DNA of 64,000 nt from Atopobium deltae (GTDB lineage: Bacteria; Actinomycetota; Coriobacteriia; Coriobacteriales; Atopobiaceae). The translations under genes were made by a program, and so were the position numbers. This document shows positions 36,490-45,806 of this stretch, one piece after another (the stretch's first letter is position 1; the number at the start of each line of letters is the position of its first letter). The notes beneath the pieces were generated by a model that worked only from the letters and a program-made list of their open reading frames with translations, was not told where the DNA came from and did no database searches. The DNA lies in contig NZ_KQ959487.1 of NCBI RefSeq assembly GCF_001552785.1, positions 62,001 to 126,000 of the forward strand, given 5' to 3'.

Positions 36490-38310
36490 ATGTCCCAACG
36501 CGCAGCAACACAACTCGATAAAGCGGTCGTCGCACGCACGATACAACGTTTTTGGGATGTCACCAAAAAGGCACCTGGCATGGCGGCGCTGGCGGTCGTC
36601 ACCTCCGTTGCGTACATCACACTTTTGACCTACATCAACACCTGGATCATGAGTTTGATTGTCGACCGCGTGCAGCAAGCCAATGTTGAGCACGACCAAG
36701 TATGGCAGGTGTTTGGCGTCTATATTGTGGCGCTGTTTGTGACCAATGCAGCAGGACAGATTTGCTCAAAGCTGCAGGACTATTCCGTCTATAAGCTCGG
36801 CATTCACGGAGACTACCACCTCTATCACCTGTGTTTTAACAGGCTTTCGCAGCAATCCATGACCTTTCATTCCAACCACTTTAGTGGGTCGCTCGTATCG
36901 CAAACCACCCGCTTCGTGGGCGCATATTCGGCGCTGGTCGACGTAGTGGTGTACTCGCTTATTCCGACCATTGCCTCCGTCGTGTGTACCATTATTGCTT
37001 TGGGCGCTGTCATTCCCGTTTTTGTGGTGGTGCTCAGCGCGATGCTCATTTTGTATTTGGTGGTTGCCACGCGCATGTATCAAAAAATCATGCCCTTATC
37101 GGTAAAAACTTCCGAAGCCCACAACCGCCTTTCGGGCATTGTGTCGGATACCATAACCAACATTTTGGCGGTGCGTACCTGCGGTCGAGAAGATTTCGAA
37201 ACCGACCTCTTTAACAACGCTACCGAGAAGACCAAGCAAGCCGCCAGTCGCTCCATGCATGCCATGGTGCAACGTGGCTTTGCCACAAGCGCCCTTATCA
37301 CCTTTATTATGGTGGTGACCTCGATTTTTGTAGTGGGAGGCAACGCGTGGTTTGGGATTTCGGCCGGTAGCCTGGTCATGATTTTTACCTACACCTACCA
37401 GCTGTCCATGCGTTTTAACTACATCAACTCCATGATGGCTCGCATCAATCGCGCTATTGGCGAGGCGGCCGAGATGACCAAAATTCTTGACGAGCACCAG
37501 CTTATACAGGATAGCCCCGACGCGACCGAGCTCAAGGTCACCCGTGGCTCCATTCGCTTTGATCATGTGAGTTTTGCGTATCGCGATCAGGATCAAAACG
37601 AAAAGGTCTTCGAAGACATCACGCTTGACATTGCCGCTGGTCAGCGCATTGGTATTGTTGGTCGCTCGGGTTCGGGAAAGACGACGCTTACCAAACTGTT
37701 GCTGCGCCTCTCCGATATTCAGGCTGGGTATATTTACATTGACGGACAAGACATCACGCACGTCACGCAAAAAAGTTTGCACCACAATATTGCGTATGTG
37801 CCACAAGAAGCACTGCTCTTTCATCGCTCTATTCGAGAAAACATTGCGTATGGTCGTCCCGATGCAACAGATGAGCAAATCTATGAGGCAGCGCGCCAAG
37901 CCAATGCGCTGGAATTTATCGAAGCTCTGCCGCATGGATTTGCAACGATGGTTGGTGAGCGAGGTATAAAACTCTCGGGCGGGCAGCGTCAGCGCATTGC
38001 ATTGGCCCGCGCCATCCTTATTGATGCGCCCATTTTGGTGTTGGACGAAGCCACCTCGGCACTCGACTCCGAAAGCGAGGCGCTCATACAGGATGCGCTT
38101 GCAAAACTCATGTACGGACGCACTGCGCTCGTTATTGCACACCGCCTTTCGACGGTTGCAACCCTTGATCGTATTGTGGTGCTACACGATGGAAAAATTG
38201 CAGAGGATGGCACCCACGACCAGCTCATTAGTGCTGGTGGTGAGTACAGTAAGTTGTGGAGTCGCCAGACGGGTGCATTTTTGGATGATGCCTTGTACGA
38301 GCAGGAATAG
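36490..38310 (+). CDS. ABC transporter, fused permease and ATPase (exporter type)
   Basis: A 606-residue half-transporter. The N-terminal part has about six membrane helices and the ABC transmembrane type-1 pattern. The ATPase domain from about residue 355 shows Walker A GRSGSGKTTL, Q-loop YVPQEALLF, signature LSGGQRQR, Walker B ILVLDEATSALD and H-loop IAHR, all intact. Exported substrate unknown. Co-directional and nearly contiguous with the CDF gene, so they may form one efflux transcript. Confidence 0.9.
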   Translation: MSQRAATQLDKAVVARTIQRFWDVTKKAPGMAALAVVTSVAYITLLTYINTWIMSLIVDRVQQANVEHDQVWQVFGVYIVALFVTNAAGQICSKLQDYSVYKLGIHGDYHLYHLCFNRLSQQSMTFHSNHFSGSLVSQTTRFVGAYSALVDVVVYSLIPTIASVVCTIIALGAVIPVFVVVLSAMLILYLVVATRMYQKIMPLSVKTSEAHNRLSGIVSDTITNILAVRTCGREDFETDLFNNATEKTKQAASRSMHAMVQRGFATSALITFIMVVTSIFVVGGNAWFGISAGSLVMIFTYTYQLSMRFNYINSMMARINRAIGEAAEMTKILDEHQLIQDSPDATELKVTRGSIRFDHVSFAYRDQDQNEKVFEDITLDIAAGQRIGIVGRSGSGKTTLTKLLLRLSDIQAGYIYIDGQDITHVTQKSLHHNIAYVPQEALLFHRSIRENIAYGRPDATDEQIYEAARQANALEFIEALPHGFATMVGERGIKLSGGQRQRIALARAILIDAPILVLDEATSALDSESEALIQDALAKLMYGRTALVIAHRLSTVATLDRIVVLHDGKIAEDGTHDQLISAGGEYSKLWSRQTGAFLDDALYEQE

Positions 38311-38341
38311 CATCCTGTACGCAACACCTGTGCTCAGGGCC

Positions 38342-38827
38342 CTATTCGCTCAACTCAAACTCACTTAGCTCAATCTGCCGAAAACGAATGCCGCAGGTCA
38401 TAAGCACGCGACGTGCAATCTGGCTGTCGACTCTGTCCTTATACTTATCAAAAAGGTATACCACTTCGCCAATGCCCGCCTGCGCAAGCGTTTTTGCGCA
38501 CTCGTGGCATGGGAACAGCGTAACGTAGACGGTGGCGTGATGCATATCCTTCAGGCTGCCGCGATAGTTAAGAATGGCGTTGGCCTCGGCATGAATCACG
38601 TAGCTGTGCTTATCTTCCAGCGGATCATCCGAATCGCCCCAAGGGAAATCATCGTCCGAGATTGGCGACGGCGTCCCGTTGTACCCCACCGATAAAATGC
38701 GATTATGAACATCGGCAATACATGCACCGACCTGCGTTTTTGGATCTTTACTTCGCAACGAGGCAGCAATCGCTACACGCATAAAAAACTCGTCCCAAGA
38801 AATAACCTGACTGCGCTTATCTGGCAT
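38342..38827 (-). CDS. dCMP deaminase (ComEB-like zinc deaminase)
   Basis: A 161-residue cytidine/deoxycytidylate deaminase. The zinc site is HAEANAIL (HAE) and PCHECAKTL (PCxxC). The substrate pocket residues lie in SVGYNGTPSP. It converts dCMP to dUMP, feeding thymidylate synthesis. ATG 38827 follows AAGGG; the frame opens to 38863 without support. Confidence 0.92.
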   Translation of the reverse strand: MPDKRSQVISWDEFFMRVAIAASLRSKDPKTQVGACIADVHNRILSVGYNGTPSPISDDDFPWGDSDDPLEDKHSYVIHAEANAILNYRGSLKDMHHATVYVTLFPCHECAKTLAQAGIGEVVYLFDKYKDRVDSQIARRVLMTCGIRFRQIELSEFELSE

Positions 38828-38972
38828 AGTGGATCCCTTCACTTTACCTATACAATCGCCCAACCATACAGCCGAAACGTTTTTAAAATGCCCTTGGTAC
38901 CAGTATAATGAATGTTCATAAGTTCATGTTGTGGCAACAATGACGCGATACATCAGAAGAGGGGCATTTGTC

Positions 38973-39440
38973 ATGAATTCTCGTGGTTCATATAAAACAA
39001 AGCAACGAGAAGATATTATCGCATACCTCAGTGATCACAAAGACCATTACTTCTCGGTCGATAGCATTTATGCAGCACTGCGCGAGTTAGGCAGCGAAAT
39101 TGGTCGTACCACGGTGTATCGCAACCTCGAGCTTTTGGCGGCCGAACACATCGTCTTCAAGGCGTTCTCGCCTAAGGCAGAGGCGTTGTATCGTCTCGCC
39201 CCCGAAACCAATGCGGCGCAGCTGGTGTGTTTATCATGCGGCAAGGCTTTTGCGGTCGACTGCACCATGGTTGAGGATTTTACCTCGCATATTAAGGCTG
39301 AGCACGGATTTATCGTTAATGGCGAGAAGACCATCCTGTATGGCACCTGCCCTGAGTGCCTTCCCAAAGTCAAAGCGGAGCAAGCTGAACAGGCCACCGA
39401 CGCCGCCTCAGAAGCCGACGAGCTCGACACAACGGACTAA
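38973..39440 (+). CDS. Fur-family metal-dependent regulator
   Basis: A 155-residue Fur-family repressor. The winged helix is SVDSIYAALRELGSEIGRTTVYRNLELL (key run GRTTVYRNLELL), followed by a dimer domain with two CxxC motifs (CLSCGKAF and CPECLPK) that bind structural zinc, and HGFIVNGEKTILYG. The acidic C-terminal tail is unusual. Which metal it senses (Zur, Fur or PerR type) cannot be told, but Zur fits the two zinc-uptake loci in this window. A TATAAT lies at 38904-38909, followed by ATGAA-TG-TTCAT, a possible autoregulatory site. ATG 38973 follows GAGGGG. Confidence 0.9.
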   Translation: MNSRGSYKTKQREDIIAYLSDHKDHYFSVDSIYAALRELGSEIGRTTVYRNLELLAAEHIVFKAFSPKAEALYRLAPETNAAQLVCLSCGKAFAVDCTMVEDFTSHIKAEHGFIVNGEKTILYGTCPECLPKVKAEQAEQATDAASEADELDTTD

Positions 39441-39448
39441 GCTTCAGT

Positions 39449-39661
39449 CTAACGAATTTCCACCGCGGTATATCCTGCCTCTTGTACCGCGCGCTCAAGC
39501 TTGCCGTTAGAAACTAACAATCCCGCATCAACCTGCGCAGTTCCAGATTCGAGTGACACTTTTACATTTTTAACGCCTGGTACAGCTTCGAGTGCTTGTT
39601 GTACGTGCTGTTGGCAGTGCTGGCAGGTCATGCCCTCAATGCATATTGTTTTGTGTTTCAT
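39449..39661 (-). CDS. copZ: CopZ-like copper chaperone
   Basis: A 70-residue heavy-metal-associated domain. The copper site is GMTCQHCQQHV (MTCxxC), followed by the typical beta-alpha-beta pattern with VPGVKNVKVSLESG. It hands Cu(I) to the ATPase CopA, encoded 400 bases upstream on the same strand beyond a broken gene. ATG 39661 follows GGAAGGA. Confidence 0.93.
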   Translation of the reverse strand: MKHKTICIEGMTCQHCQQHVQQALEAVPGVKNVKVSLESGTAQVDAGLLVSNGKLERAVQEAGYTAVEIR

Positions 39662-39734
39662 AGCTTTTCCTTCCTTCTTGCCACAGTAATCACCACAAAG
39701 ACCGCTGAAGTTATCACCCGTCGGTTTTCTCGTA

Positions 39735-40004
39735 TTTCTCAATATCTTTGAGCAGGGGTCTTATCGCCAACCACCGTCGCCTCGTTTCGGGCAAGTGAGC
39801 GGATAAGCAATTCTACCCGTCCCCGTGTGAAAAACCTTGTTGGGCTCGTTATGCAGCGTCAAGGCTGTTGAAGCTGTGAGAATGAACTTCCCTTTGTCGT
39901 GATCGACATCGCATTCGTGGCGCACCGCATCCCAAATGCTAGGAACCACTTGCTATTCATCGATAAGCTGCGGGCGCTTTTCATATGATTTACTATACAC
40001 TTTT
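39735..40004 (-). pseudogene. remnant of an AAA ATPase with DUF4143-type architecture
   Basis: The frame reads ...KRPQLIDE-stop-QVVPSIWDAVRHECD, then DKGKFILTASTALTL and HTGTGRIAYPL. In intact AAA_14/DUF4143 ATPases the first motif is usually RPxLIDEWQ, so the TAG at the Trp position (TGG to TAG) is a clear nonsense change. GKFILTGS and GAGRIARL-like motifs follow in the right order. The N-terminal P-loop part and the whole C-terminal half are missing. It separates copZ from copA and is non-functional as read. Confidence 0.75.
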
Positions 40005-40064
40005 CAGACGATCTTCTCGATACGTACCCTGTTGTAAATGCTCAAGCAGTGCGGTTTTGGAGCC

Positions 40065-42575
40065 CTATGAAATGCGACAGGTATACAGCCGCAGCGCGTT
40101 AGTTACCACAAACACTGATGAGAAACTCATCGCGAGCGCCGCCATCATCGGGTTAAGACTTATGCCAAACGGCGTGAACAAACCCATCGCCACGGGAATG
40201 CATAGCGCATTATAAATAAAAGCCCAAAACAGATTTTGCTTCATCGTGCGCGTAATGGCATGCGAAAGACCAATCGCTTTGATCACGTCGGTTGGTGAGG
40301 AGTGCATCAGGACAATATCTGCCGACTGCATCGCAATATCGGTCCCCGCGCCAAGCGCAATGCCCACGTCCGCGCGCGCCAACGCTGGCGCATCATTAAT
40401 GCCATCGCCCACCATGGCAACGTGCTTGTTTTGTTGTTGCAACTGTGCAACGACCTCTTGCTTTTGCGTGGGTAGTACCTCCGCTCGCATGTCGAGAAGA
40501 CCGAGCGTTTGCATAACATGCTGAGCAGTTTTGGTTTGATCGCCCGTAAGGAGCATCGTGTGCAGACCCTGGGCATTGAGCTTCGCGATCGCGTGCGCGG
40601 CGTCTGGTTTTATCGTGTCCTGCAATGCCATAAAGCCGCACAGGCCATCCCCTATTGCACAAAATAGTACGGTCGCACCTGTGTTCATCTGCGCATATGC
40701 TTCTTGGAGCAGGGCGGTTTGGCGGGGATCGTCCTCGTGAAGCAAGCCTAAGCGATTCATCAGGCGCTGGTTGCCCATACAGACGCGCACGCCATCGACA
40801 GTCGCTTCAAGCCCTTCGCCAGGGATTTGTGCAAACTGCTCGACGGTTTCCTCGGTCTCGCTCGACTTATTGACAGGAGTGGACCCCACCCGATTAGACG
40901 ACTCATCAATATAGTTCACGATGGCGCGCGCTAAGATGTGCTCGGATTTTTGCTCGAGCGCGTAGATGTACGCCAGCGTTTCGGCTTGGACGGGCGACGC
41001 AGCAGGCCCATCGGACAACGCGGCGGCTGACTCGTCCGACGTCTTGTCATCAAGCCACACAACCTTGCTCACCTGCGGCGTGCCCGTTGTGAGCGTGCCG
41101 GTCTTATCGAACACCACGGTGTCGATCGTGCCCGCGGTTTCGAGCGCTTGTGCGTTTTTAATCAGAATGCCCATGCGAGCGGCTCGACCCGTCCCCACCA
41201 TGAGCGCCGTTGGCACCGCAAGGCCAAGCGCACAGGGGCACGAAATCACCAACACCGACACCGCATGCTTTAGAGCCGCAGAGAAGTTCTGCGGATCTGC
41301 AAAGCCGTACCAAGCCACAAAGGTGATAAGTGCGAGCGTCATGACAATTTGCACGAATACGGCGGCAATTTTGTCGGCGAGGCGTTGCATAGAAGCCTTG
41401 CTCATTGTGGCTGCATCGACCATGCGGACAATTTCGGCAAGCACGGTATCTTGCCCGACAGCCTCGGCGCGCATCATAAGCCAGCCCGATTGCACCAGCG
41501 TCGCAGCATTGAGCTTATCACTAGGATGCTTCGTCACAGGCAACGGCTCACCCGTCAGCGCCGATTCATCGATGCTCGCCTCTCCTTCGAGCAACACGCC
41601 ATCGACCGCGAGCGACTCTCCTGTTTTTACAATAAGCGTATCTCCCACGACGACCTTCTCGACAGGAATGGTCAACTCCTGACCGTCGCGTACAACCGTT
41701 GCTGTGGATGGCACCAAATGCAGCAGCGATGAAAGGGCGCTGGTCGTTCTACCCTTGGCGCGCGCTTCAAAATATTTGCCCAGGGTAATGAAGGTCAAAA
41801 TCATGCCCGCTGAATCAAAATAAAGGCCATGCACAGCATGCATCAGCTGCATCATATCGGCGCGCTGGTACGCCTGCCACGCGACCGCCAACATACCTAA
41901 ACTATACAAATATGAAGCCGCTGATCCAAGCGCAATAAGCGCGTCCATCGTGGGCGCTCGCTGAACAAGTGACGAGAAGCCCGACGCAAAGTACGAACGA
42001 TTGATCCACATGAGCGCAGTCGCAAAACAGAGCTGCAGTACTGCTTGCATGGCAAAGCCTTCGAGTATGGCCAGCATAGGTGGCATATACCATCCAAACA
42101 TGGGACCCATGGCAAGATAAAAGAGTGGCACTGAGCAGATGAGCGAGGCTATGAGCTGCTTTTTCTTTTTGATAAAGGCGCGCTGGGCCGCCGTGGTAGG
42201 TGCTATGGTGTTGGGTGCTGCTGCGGTGGTTGATGTGCTGTTCGCTGCCTCATTTTGCCACGCTTTAGTGCCCTGCAAACTGGCGTCTTGCGCCTCTGAA
42301 GCTTGTTCAGCGGCTTGGCGCGATGTTGCTTTATATCCCGTTTTTTTAACTGCATCAATGATGCAAGTGCGCATCTCGGAGCTTCCATCAAACGAGACGT
42401 TCATCGTGTTGGTCAAGACGTTGACGGAAACATCATGCGTACCAGGCACTGCTTCGACTGCCTTTTGTACCCGATTTTGGCAGGCTGAGCAGGTCATCCC
42501 CTCCACATCGAAAGTTTCGGAAGCGAGTGCGCAGGGCTTATCAGTCTGTACTTTTGTCTGAGCTGTTCTAGACAC
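40065..42575 (-). CDS. copA: copper-exporting P1B-type ATPase
   Basis: An 836-residue P1B ATPase. A single N-terminal metal domain (GMTCSACQNRV) is followed by a variable linker, eight membrane helices, TGEPLPV, the Cu(I) motif ISCPCALGLAVPTALMVGTG in TM6, FDKTGTLTTG, the nucleotide-domain SEHILARAIV (the HP motif is replaced by H-I-L, as seen in some family members), and VGDGINDAPALARADVGIALG. It pumps Cu+ out of the cell. With copZ it forms a copper-resistance pair. I found no CsoR or CopY gene nearby. Confidence 0.94.
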   Translation of the reverse strand: MSRTAQTKVQTDKPCALASETFDVEGMTCSACQNRVQKAVEAVPGTHDVSVNVLTNTMNVSFDGSSEMRTCIIDAVKKTGYKATSRQAAEQASEAQDASLQGTKAWQNEAANSTSTTAAAPNTIAPTTAAQRAFIKKKKQLIASLICSVPLFYLAMGPMFGWYMPPMLAILEGFAMQAVLQLCFATALMWINRSYFASGFSSLVQRAPTMDALIALGSAASYLYSLGMLAVAWQAYQRADMMQLMHAVHGLYFDSAGMILTFITLGKYFEARAKGRTTSALSSLLHLVPSTATVVRDGQELTIPVEKVVVGDTLIVKTGESLAVDGVLLEGEASIDESALTGEPLPVTKHPSDKLNAATLVQSGWLMMRAEAVGQDTVLAEIVRMVDAATMSKASMQRLADKIAAVFVQIVMTLALITFVAWYGFADPQNFSAALKHAVSVLVISCPCALGLAVPTALMVGTGRAARMGILIKNAQALETAGTIDTVVFDKTGTLTTGTPQVSKVVWLDDKTSDESAAALSDGPAASPVQAETLAYIYALEQKSEHILARAIVNYIDESSNRVGSTPVNKSSETEETVEQFAQIPGEGLEATVDGVRVCMGNQRLMNRLGLLHEDDPRQTALLQEAYAQMNTGATVLFCAIGDGLCGFMALQDTIKPDAAHAIAKLNAQGLHTMLLTGDQTKTAQHVMQTLGLLDMRAEVLPTQKQEVVAQLQQQNKHVAMVGDGINDAPALARADVGIALGAGTDIAMQSADIVLMHSSPTDVIKAIGLSHAITRTMKQNLFWAFIYNALCIPVAMGLFTPFGISLNPMMAALAMSFSSVFVVTNALRLYTCRIS

Positions 42576-42941
42576 AATAAATCATCCTCAAATAGTTGCT
42601 GCGGTATCCGTTACCGCGTTATCGCGCTACCGCGTGTTACCACATGCTGCGGCGTGTTGGTCGCACGCACATTGTTGCCACGCATATCGTTACATGTTTA
42701 TGATCGGATATATATCTACTACCCATGCTCAAGACATTCTTTCGATTGAAAAGCGGCATTTTAAGCAAATGAAGCCGCACCAACAAAGGTAGGGCTCCAT
42801 TACTTGCATTGTTATATTGCGCCGTTGTTATGACCCGCAACGTTACTCATGAGCGGCAACGTTACGCTACGCTTGCACTGGCACGCAGTCATGCCATAGT
42901 CGCACATCAAATGCTTGTTAATCGCGCGTTACACGCACAGT
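42576..42941. other. 366-base gap without a recognised gene
   Basis: The stretch upstream of copA contains short repeated words (GCAACGTTAC twice, at about 42838 and 42862; CGCGTGTTAC-like words near 42615-42640) and a weak hairpin (GCGGC/GCCGC near 42750-42778). A 67-codon open frame on the minus strand has no ribosome site and no coding look. I see no clear copper operator or RNA gene. Confidence 0.4.
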
Positions 42942-43163
42942 TTACTTGGTCTTCTCGGCAAGATACTGAGTACGCTTGAAGAGCACAAACAGGCTGCCGC
43001 CAATAATTTTGAGCAGCGCGGCGAAGCTATTATAGTCAGCCGCGGTCGAATCAAACGAGGTAAAACCCCACGAAAACGAAACAGCGGTCAACACACCACC
43101 AGCGACAACAAAGACCAGCATGTGGCTGACACCGTTCATGAACTGCGCAAAGATGGCCTGCAT
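42942..43163 (-). pseudogene. fragment of a PTS IIC membrane component, fructose type
   Basis: The 73-codon frame reads MNGVSHMLVFVVAGGVLTAV, then SFDSTAADYNSFAALLKIIGG. This matches the start of fructose-family IIC domains (typically LMTGVSYMLPFVVAGG... ALLKxIGG). It stops soon after the second membrane segment would begin, while full IIC is over 300 residues. Upstream, no IIB domain is attached. It is therefore a truncated relic. The tail (KRTQYLAEKTK) does not align with the family pattern. Confidence 0.6.
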
Positions 43164-43371
43164 TCTGATGGATTCGAGTAAGGTGGGTGCAACGGGACTC
43201 ATTCGCTTTGGATCACCCACCGCCGCACAGATTATCGTGAGTGAAACTGACCCCGCAGGACAGATTGCTCAGTCACTTGCAGGGTCAGAAACGCGTCTTA
43301 TGATTGCGAACTAGTCACGCAAACGTGTTCGCGAAATAAGTTGCACAACGTAGCGCAACAAAGCGCAAAAA

Positions 43372-44433
43372 TTAGTCGTCCAAAACGACAACGGCCTTGA
43401 TAAGGTCAGCGGGCTTTTGCTTCATCAAAAGCAGGGCCTCTTCCACATGATCCCAACCATGGAAAATGTGCGTGATCTCGGGACGCAAGTCCAGGCGACC
43501 AGCCGAAACAAGGCTTGCGAGCTTCTCCATGCGCAGACGACCACCAGGCATAAGGCCGCCACGAATGTCCTTGTGACCCATACCAACACCCCAGTCGGTA
43601 CGAGGAATGGTAACGAAGTCGCCCGAGCCAAGGTAGTTGACGTTGCCAATTTTTCCGCCAGGCTTCAAAGCCTTTACGGCCTGCTCAAAGGTGTGGACGT
43701 TACCGCCAGCAACGCATACACGATCGACGCCCTTGCCATCGGTCATAGCAAGCACCTGATCGGCAATAGGACCATCTTTGTACGAAATGAAGTCGGTAGC
43801 GCCATAGCCACGAGCAGCCTCAACACACGCAGGACGAGTGCCTACGGCAATAATGCGAGAAGCACCGCGAAGGCTAGCGCCAGCAACAGACATAAGACCA
43901 ACGGGGCCAATGCCAATAACAAGAACAGTGTCACCAAACTGGACATCGGCAAGCTCAACAGCGTGGAAGCCCGTAGGAACCATGTCGGACAGAATGCAGG
44001 CGTCAGCAGAATCGATATTCTCGGGAAGGTGTGCAAGGTTGCCATCAGCATCGTTAACGTGGAAGAACTCAGCAAAAACGCCGTCTTTGAAGTTCGAGAA
44101 TTTCCAACCAGCCAGCATGCCACCCGAGTGCATGGGGTAACCTGCCTGCGCCTCAAGCGAATTCCAGTCGGGGGTAATGGCGGGAACCAAAACGCGGTCA
44201 CCAGGCTTAAAGTCGCGAACAAGCTCGCCGACCTCGACAACCTCGGCAGAGCACTCGTGACCCAAAATCATATCGTGGCGATCGCCAATGGCGCCTTCCC
44301 ACAAGGTATGAACATCAGAGGTACAAATAGCAATAGCGAGTGGTTTACAAATGGCATCAAGAGGGCCACAGGTCGGGCGTGGTTTCTCAATCCAGCCAGA
44401 CTCACCAATCTTCAGCATTGCATAACCTTTCAT
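43372..44433 (-). CDS. NADP-type zinc-dependent secondary alcohol dehydrogenase
   Basis: A 353-residue medium-chain dehydrogenase very like the Thermoanaerobacter brockii isopropanol dehydrogenase (352 residues). It shares MKGYAMLKIGESGWIEK, the zinc ligands Cys37 (AICTSDVHT), His59-Glu60 (ILGHECSAEV) and Asp150 (LSDMVPTGFH), and ITPDWNSLEAQAGYPMHSGG. The cofactor loop GIGPVGLMSVAGA ... VGTRPACVEAA has the Gly-Thr-Arg arrangement that prefers NADPH. Likely role: reduction of ketones or aldehydes during fermentation. ATG 44433 follows AAAGGGG. The upstream region carries two strong dyads. Confidence 0.92.
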   Translation of the reverse strand: MKGYAMLKIGESGWIEKPRPTCGPLDAICKPLAIAICTSDVHTLWEGAIGDRHDMILGHECSAEVVEVGELVRDFKPGDRVLVPAITPDWNSLEAQAGYPMHSGGMLAGWKFSNFKDGVFAEFFHVNDADGNLAHLPENIDSADACILSDMVPTGFHAVELADVQFGDTVLVIGIGPVGLMSVAGASLRGASRIIAVGTRPACVEAARGYGATDFISYKDGPIADQVLAMTDGKGVDRVCVAGGNVHTFEQAVKALKPGGKIGNVNYLGSGDFVTIPRTDWGVGMGHKDIRGGLMPGGRLRMEKLASLVSAGRLDLRPEITHIFHGWDHVEEALLLMKQKPADLIKAVVVLDD

Positions 44434-44502
44434 AAAACCCCTTTCTATGAAGTTCATTGGCGGACTCAAGCAGCCCGCATCTACAAGTGTGCTCCTGTAA
44501 TC

Positions 44503-44531
44503 TGCATACAGATATAACTAGTTTGTATGCA
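44503..44531. promoter_or_regulatory. dyad upstream of the alcohol dehydrogenase
   Basis: TGCATACA and TGTATGCA are perfect 8-base arms around a 13-base AT-rich spacer, 70 bases upstream of the dehydrogenase start in the 329-base divergent gap. Size and symmetry suit a dimeric regulator. Confidence 0.5.
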
Positions 44532-44539
44532 CGGAACCA

Positions 44540-44559
44540 TATGGACCAGACGGTCCATA
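44540..44559. promoter_or_regulatory. second dyad in the same divergent gap
   Basis: TATGGACC and GGTCCATA are perfect 8-base arms with an AGAC spacer. Outer words ACGGAAC and GTACCGT extend the symmetry partly. It lies one helical turn beyond the first dyad and could be an operator or a transcript hairpin; the rest of the gap up to 44762 is AT-rich and holds a TACAAT at 44726-44731. Confidence 0.5.
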
Positions 44560-44762
44560 CCATGTACCGTTCCCTCATAGAGACAAACTGATTCATATAG
44601 TTTTTACCAATCCGACAAGCGTTTTAAATTGACCGTTTATCGCGTTTCCTATGCAGAATTTGTGACTCACACGACCGCTCAAAAAACTAATTCGGTTTTC
44701 AATTTCATTTTAGAGAAAAAAGTTTTACAATAGCTTCGAGCAATACCGATGAAGGAGTTTCC

Positions 44763-45806
44763 ATGCAATCGATACCACAAAACACCACATGCGCCGCACA
44801 AAACGCCTGCGCGGCCGCAATGCGCACCACATCCCGCAGAACACAGCTCGCAACAACGCTTCTAAGCTTTGTTCTTCTCACCTGCCTTGCGAGCTTTTTA
44901 GCCCTTAACCTGAGCGGCTGTGCTGGCAAATCACCTTCAAACACGGGATCGAATGCAACAAGCTCCTCCCCCAACGCCGCAGGAAAGCAAACGATTTACA
45001 CCACGTTTTTCCCCGTCTACGACCTTACCAAGCGCATCGTTGGCGATAAAATGGACGTCAAAATGATCATCAAAGGCAACCAGGAGCCTCACGATTTTGA
45101 GCTGCAAGCTGCCGATATGGCTAACATTTCTAAGGCGCGCCTCATTGTATATAACGGTGCGGGTATGGAAAACTTCATCGATGATCTGAAAGCAAGCGCC
45201 AAGGATGACTCGAAGTTTTTGGATCTTTCGCAGGGGCTCACCCTTTTGCAAAGCAAGGATGCCAAAAAGGATGATCACTCGAGCGTGAATCCGCACACTT
45301 GGTTAAGCATCAAAAATGCCTTGGTTGGCCTCAATACCATTTACACCAAGCTCGCAAGTATCGACCCCGATAATGCCGACTACTACAAAGCGAATTACGA
45401 AAAAGCAAAGGCCGAATTTGAGGCGCTCGACAAAAAGTTTACGGACGCCCTCGCGCCAATTCCTGCCGAGAAGCGCTACTTTGTCGTTTCACACGCAGCC
45501 TTTAACTATCTGGCACAGGACTACGGCTTAAAACAGGTGGCTGTAACTGGTATTTCTCCAGAAGATGAGCCCTCAGCAGCCCAGCTTGCGACCATCGCCG
45601 ACTTCGTCAAAAAGCACAAGATTTCAACCATTTTCTTTGAAGGCAAGGCCACGCCCAAGGTCGCCGATACCCTCGCAAAAAACACGGGCACAAAGACCGA
45701 CACCATCTACACGATGGAAAGCCTCACAGAAGATGAGCAAAAGCAGGGTTACCTCGCCTTGATGGAGCATAACCTCAAGGTGCTCACCAGGGCACTGCAG
45801 GCTTAA
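44763..45806 (+). CDS. znuA: zinc/manganese ABC transporter substrate-binding lipoprotein (cluster A-I)
   Basis: A 347-residue lipoprotein. A long signal peptide ends in a lipobox LSGC with Cys53. The metal-binding cluster A-I fold shows YTTFFPVYDLTKRIVG, the first His in QEPHDFELQAAD, the second in VNPHTWLSIKNA, the third in VVSHAAFNYLAQDYG, and the acidic ligand region FFEGKATPKVADTLA. It captures Zn2+ (or Mn2+) outside the membrane for the ATPase and permease encoded next. ATG 44763 follows AAGGAG. Confidence 0.93.
   Translation: MQSIPQNTTCAAQNACAAAMRTTSRRTQLATTLLSFVLLTCLASFLALNLSGCAGKSPSNTGSNATSSSPNAAGKQTIYTTFFPVYDLTKRIVGDKMDVKMIIKGNQEPHDFELQAADMANISKARLIVYNGAGMENFIDDLKASAKDDSKFLDLSQGLTLLQSKDAKKDDHSSVNPHTWLSIKNALVGLNTIYTKLASIDPDNADYYKANYEKAKAEFEALDKKFTDALAPIPAEKRYFVVSHAAFNYLAQDYGLKQVAVTGISPEDEPSAAQLATIADFVKKHKISTIFFEGKATPKVADTLAKNTGTKTDTIYTMESLTEDEQKQGYLALMEHNLKVLTRALQA

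Noticed and set aside
43168-43314. Plus-strand frame reading GATGLIRFGSPTAAQIIVSE
   Set aside because: Protein-like end but no start with a ribosome site, no family recognised, and it overlaps the PTS fragment; left as part of a finding only.
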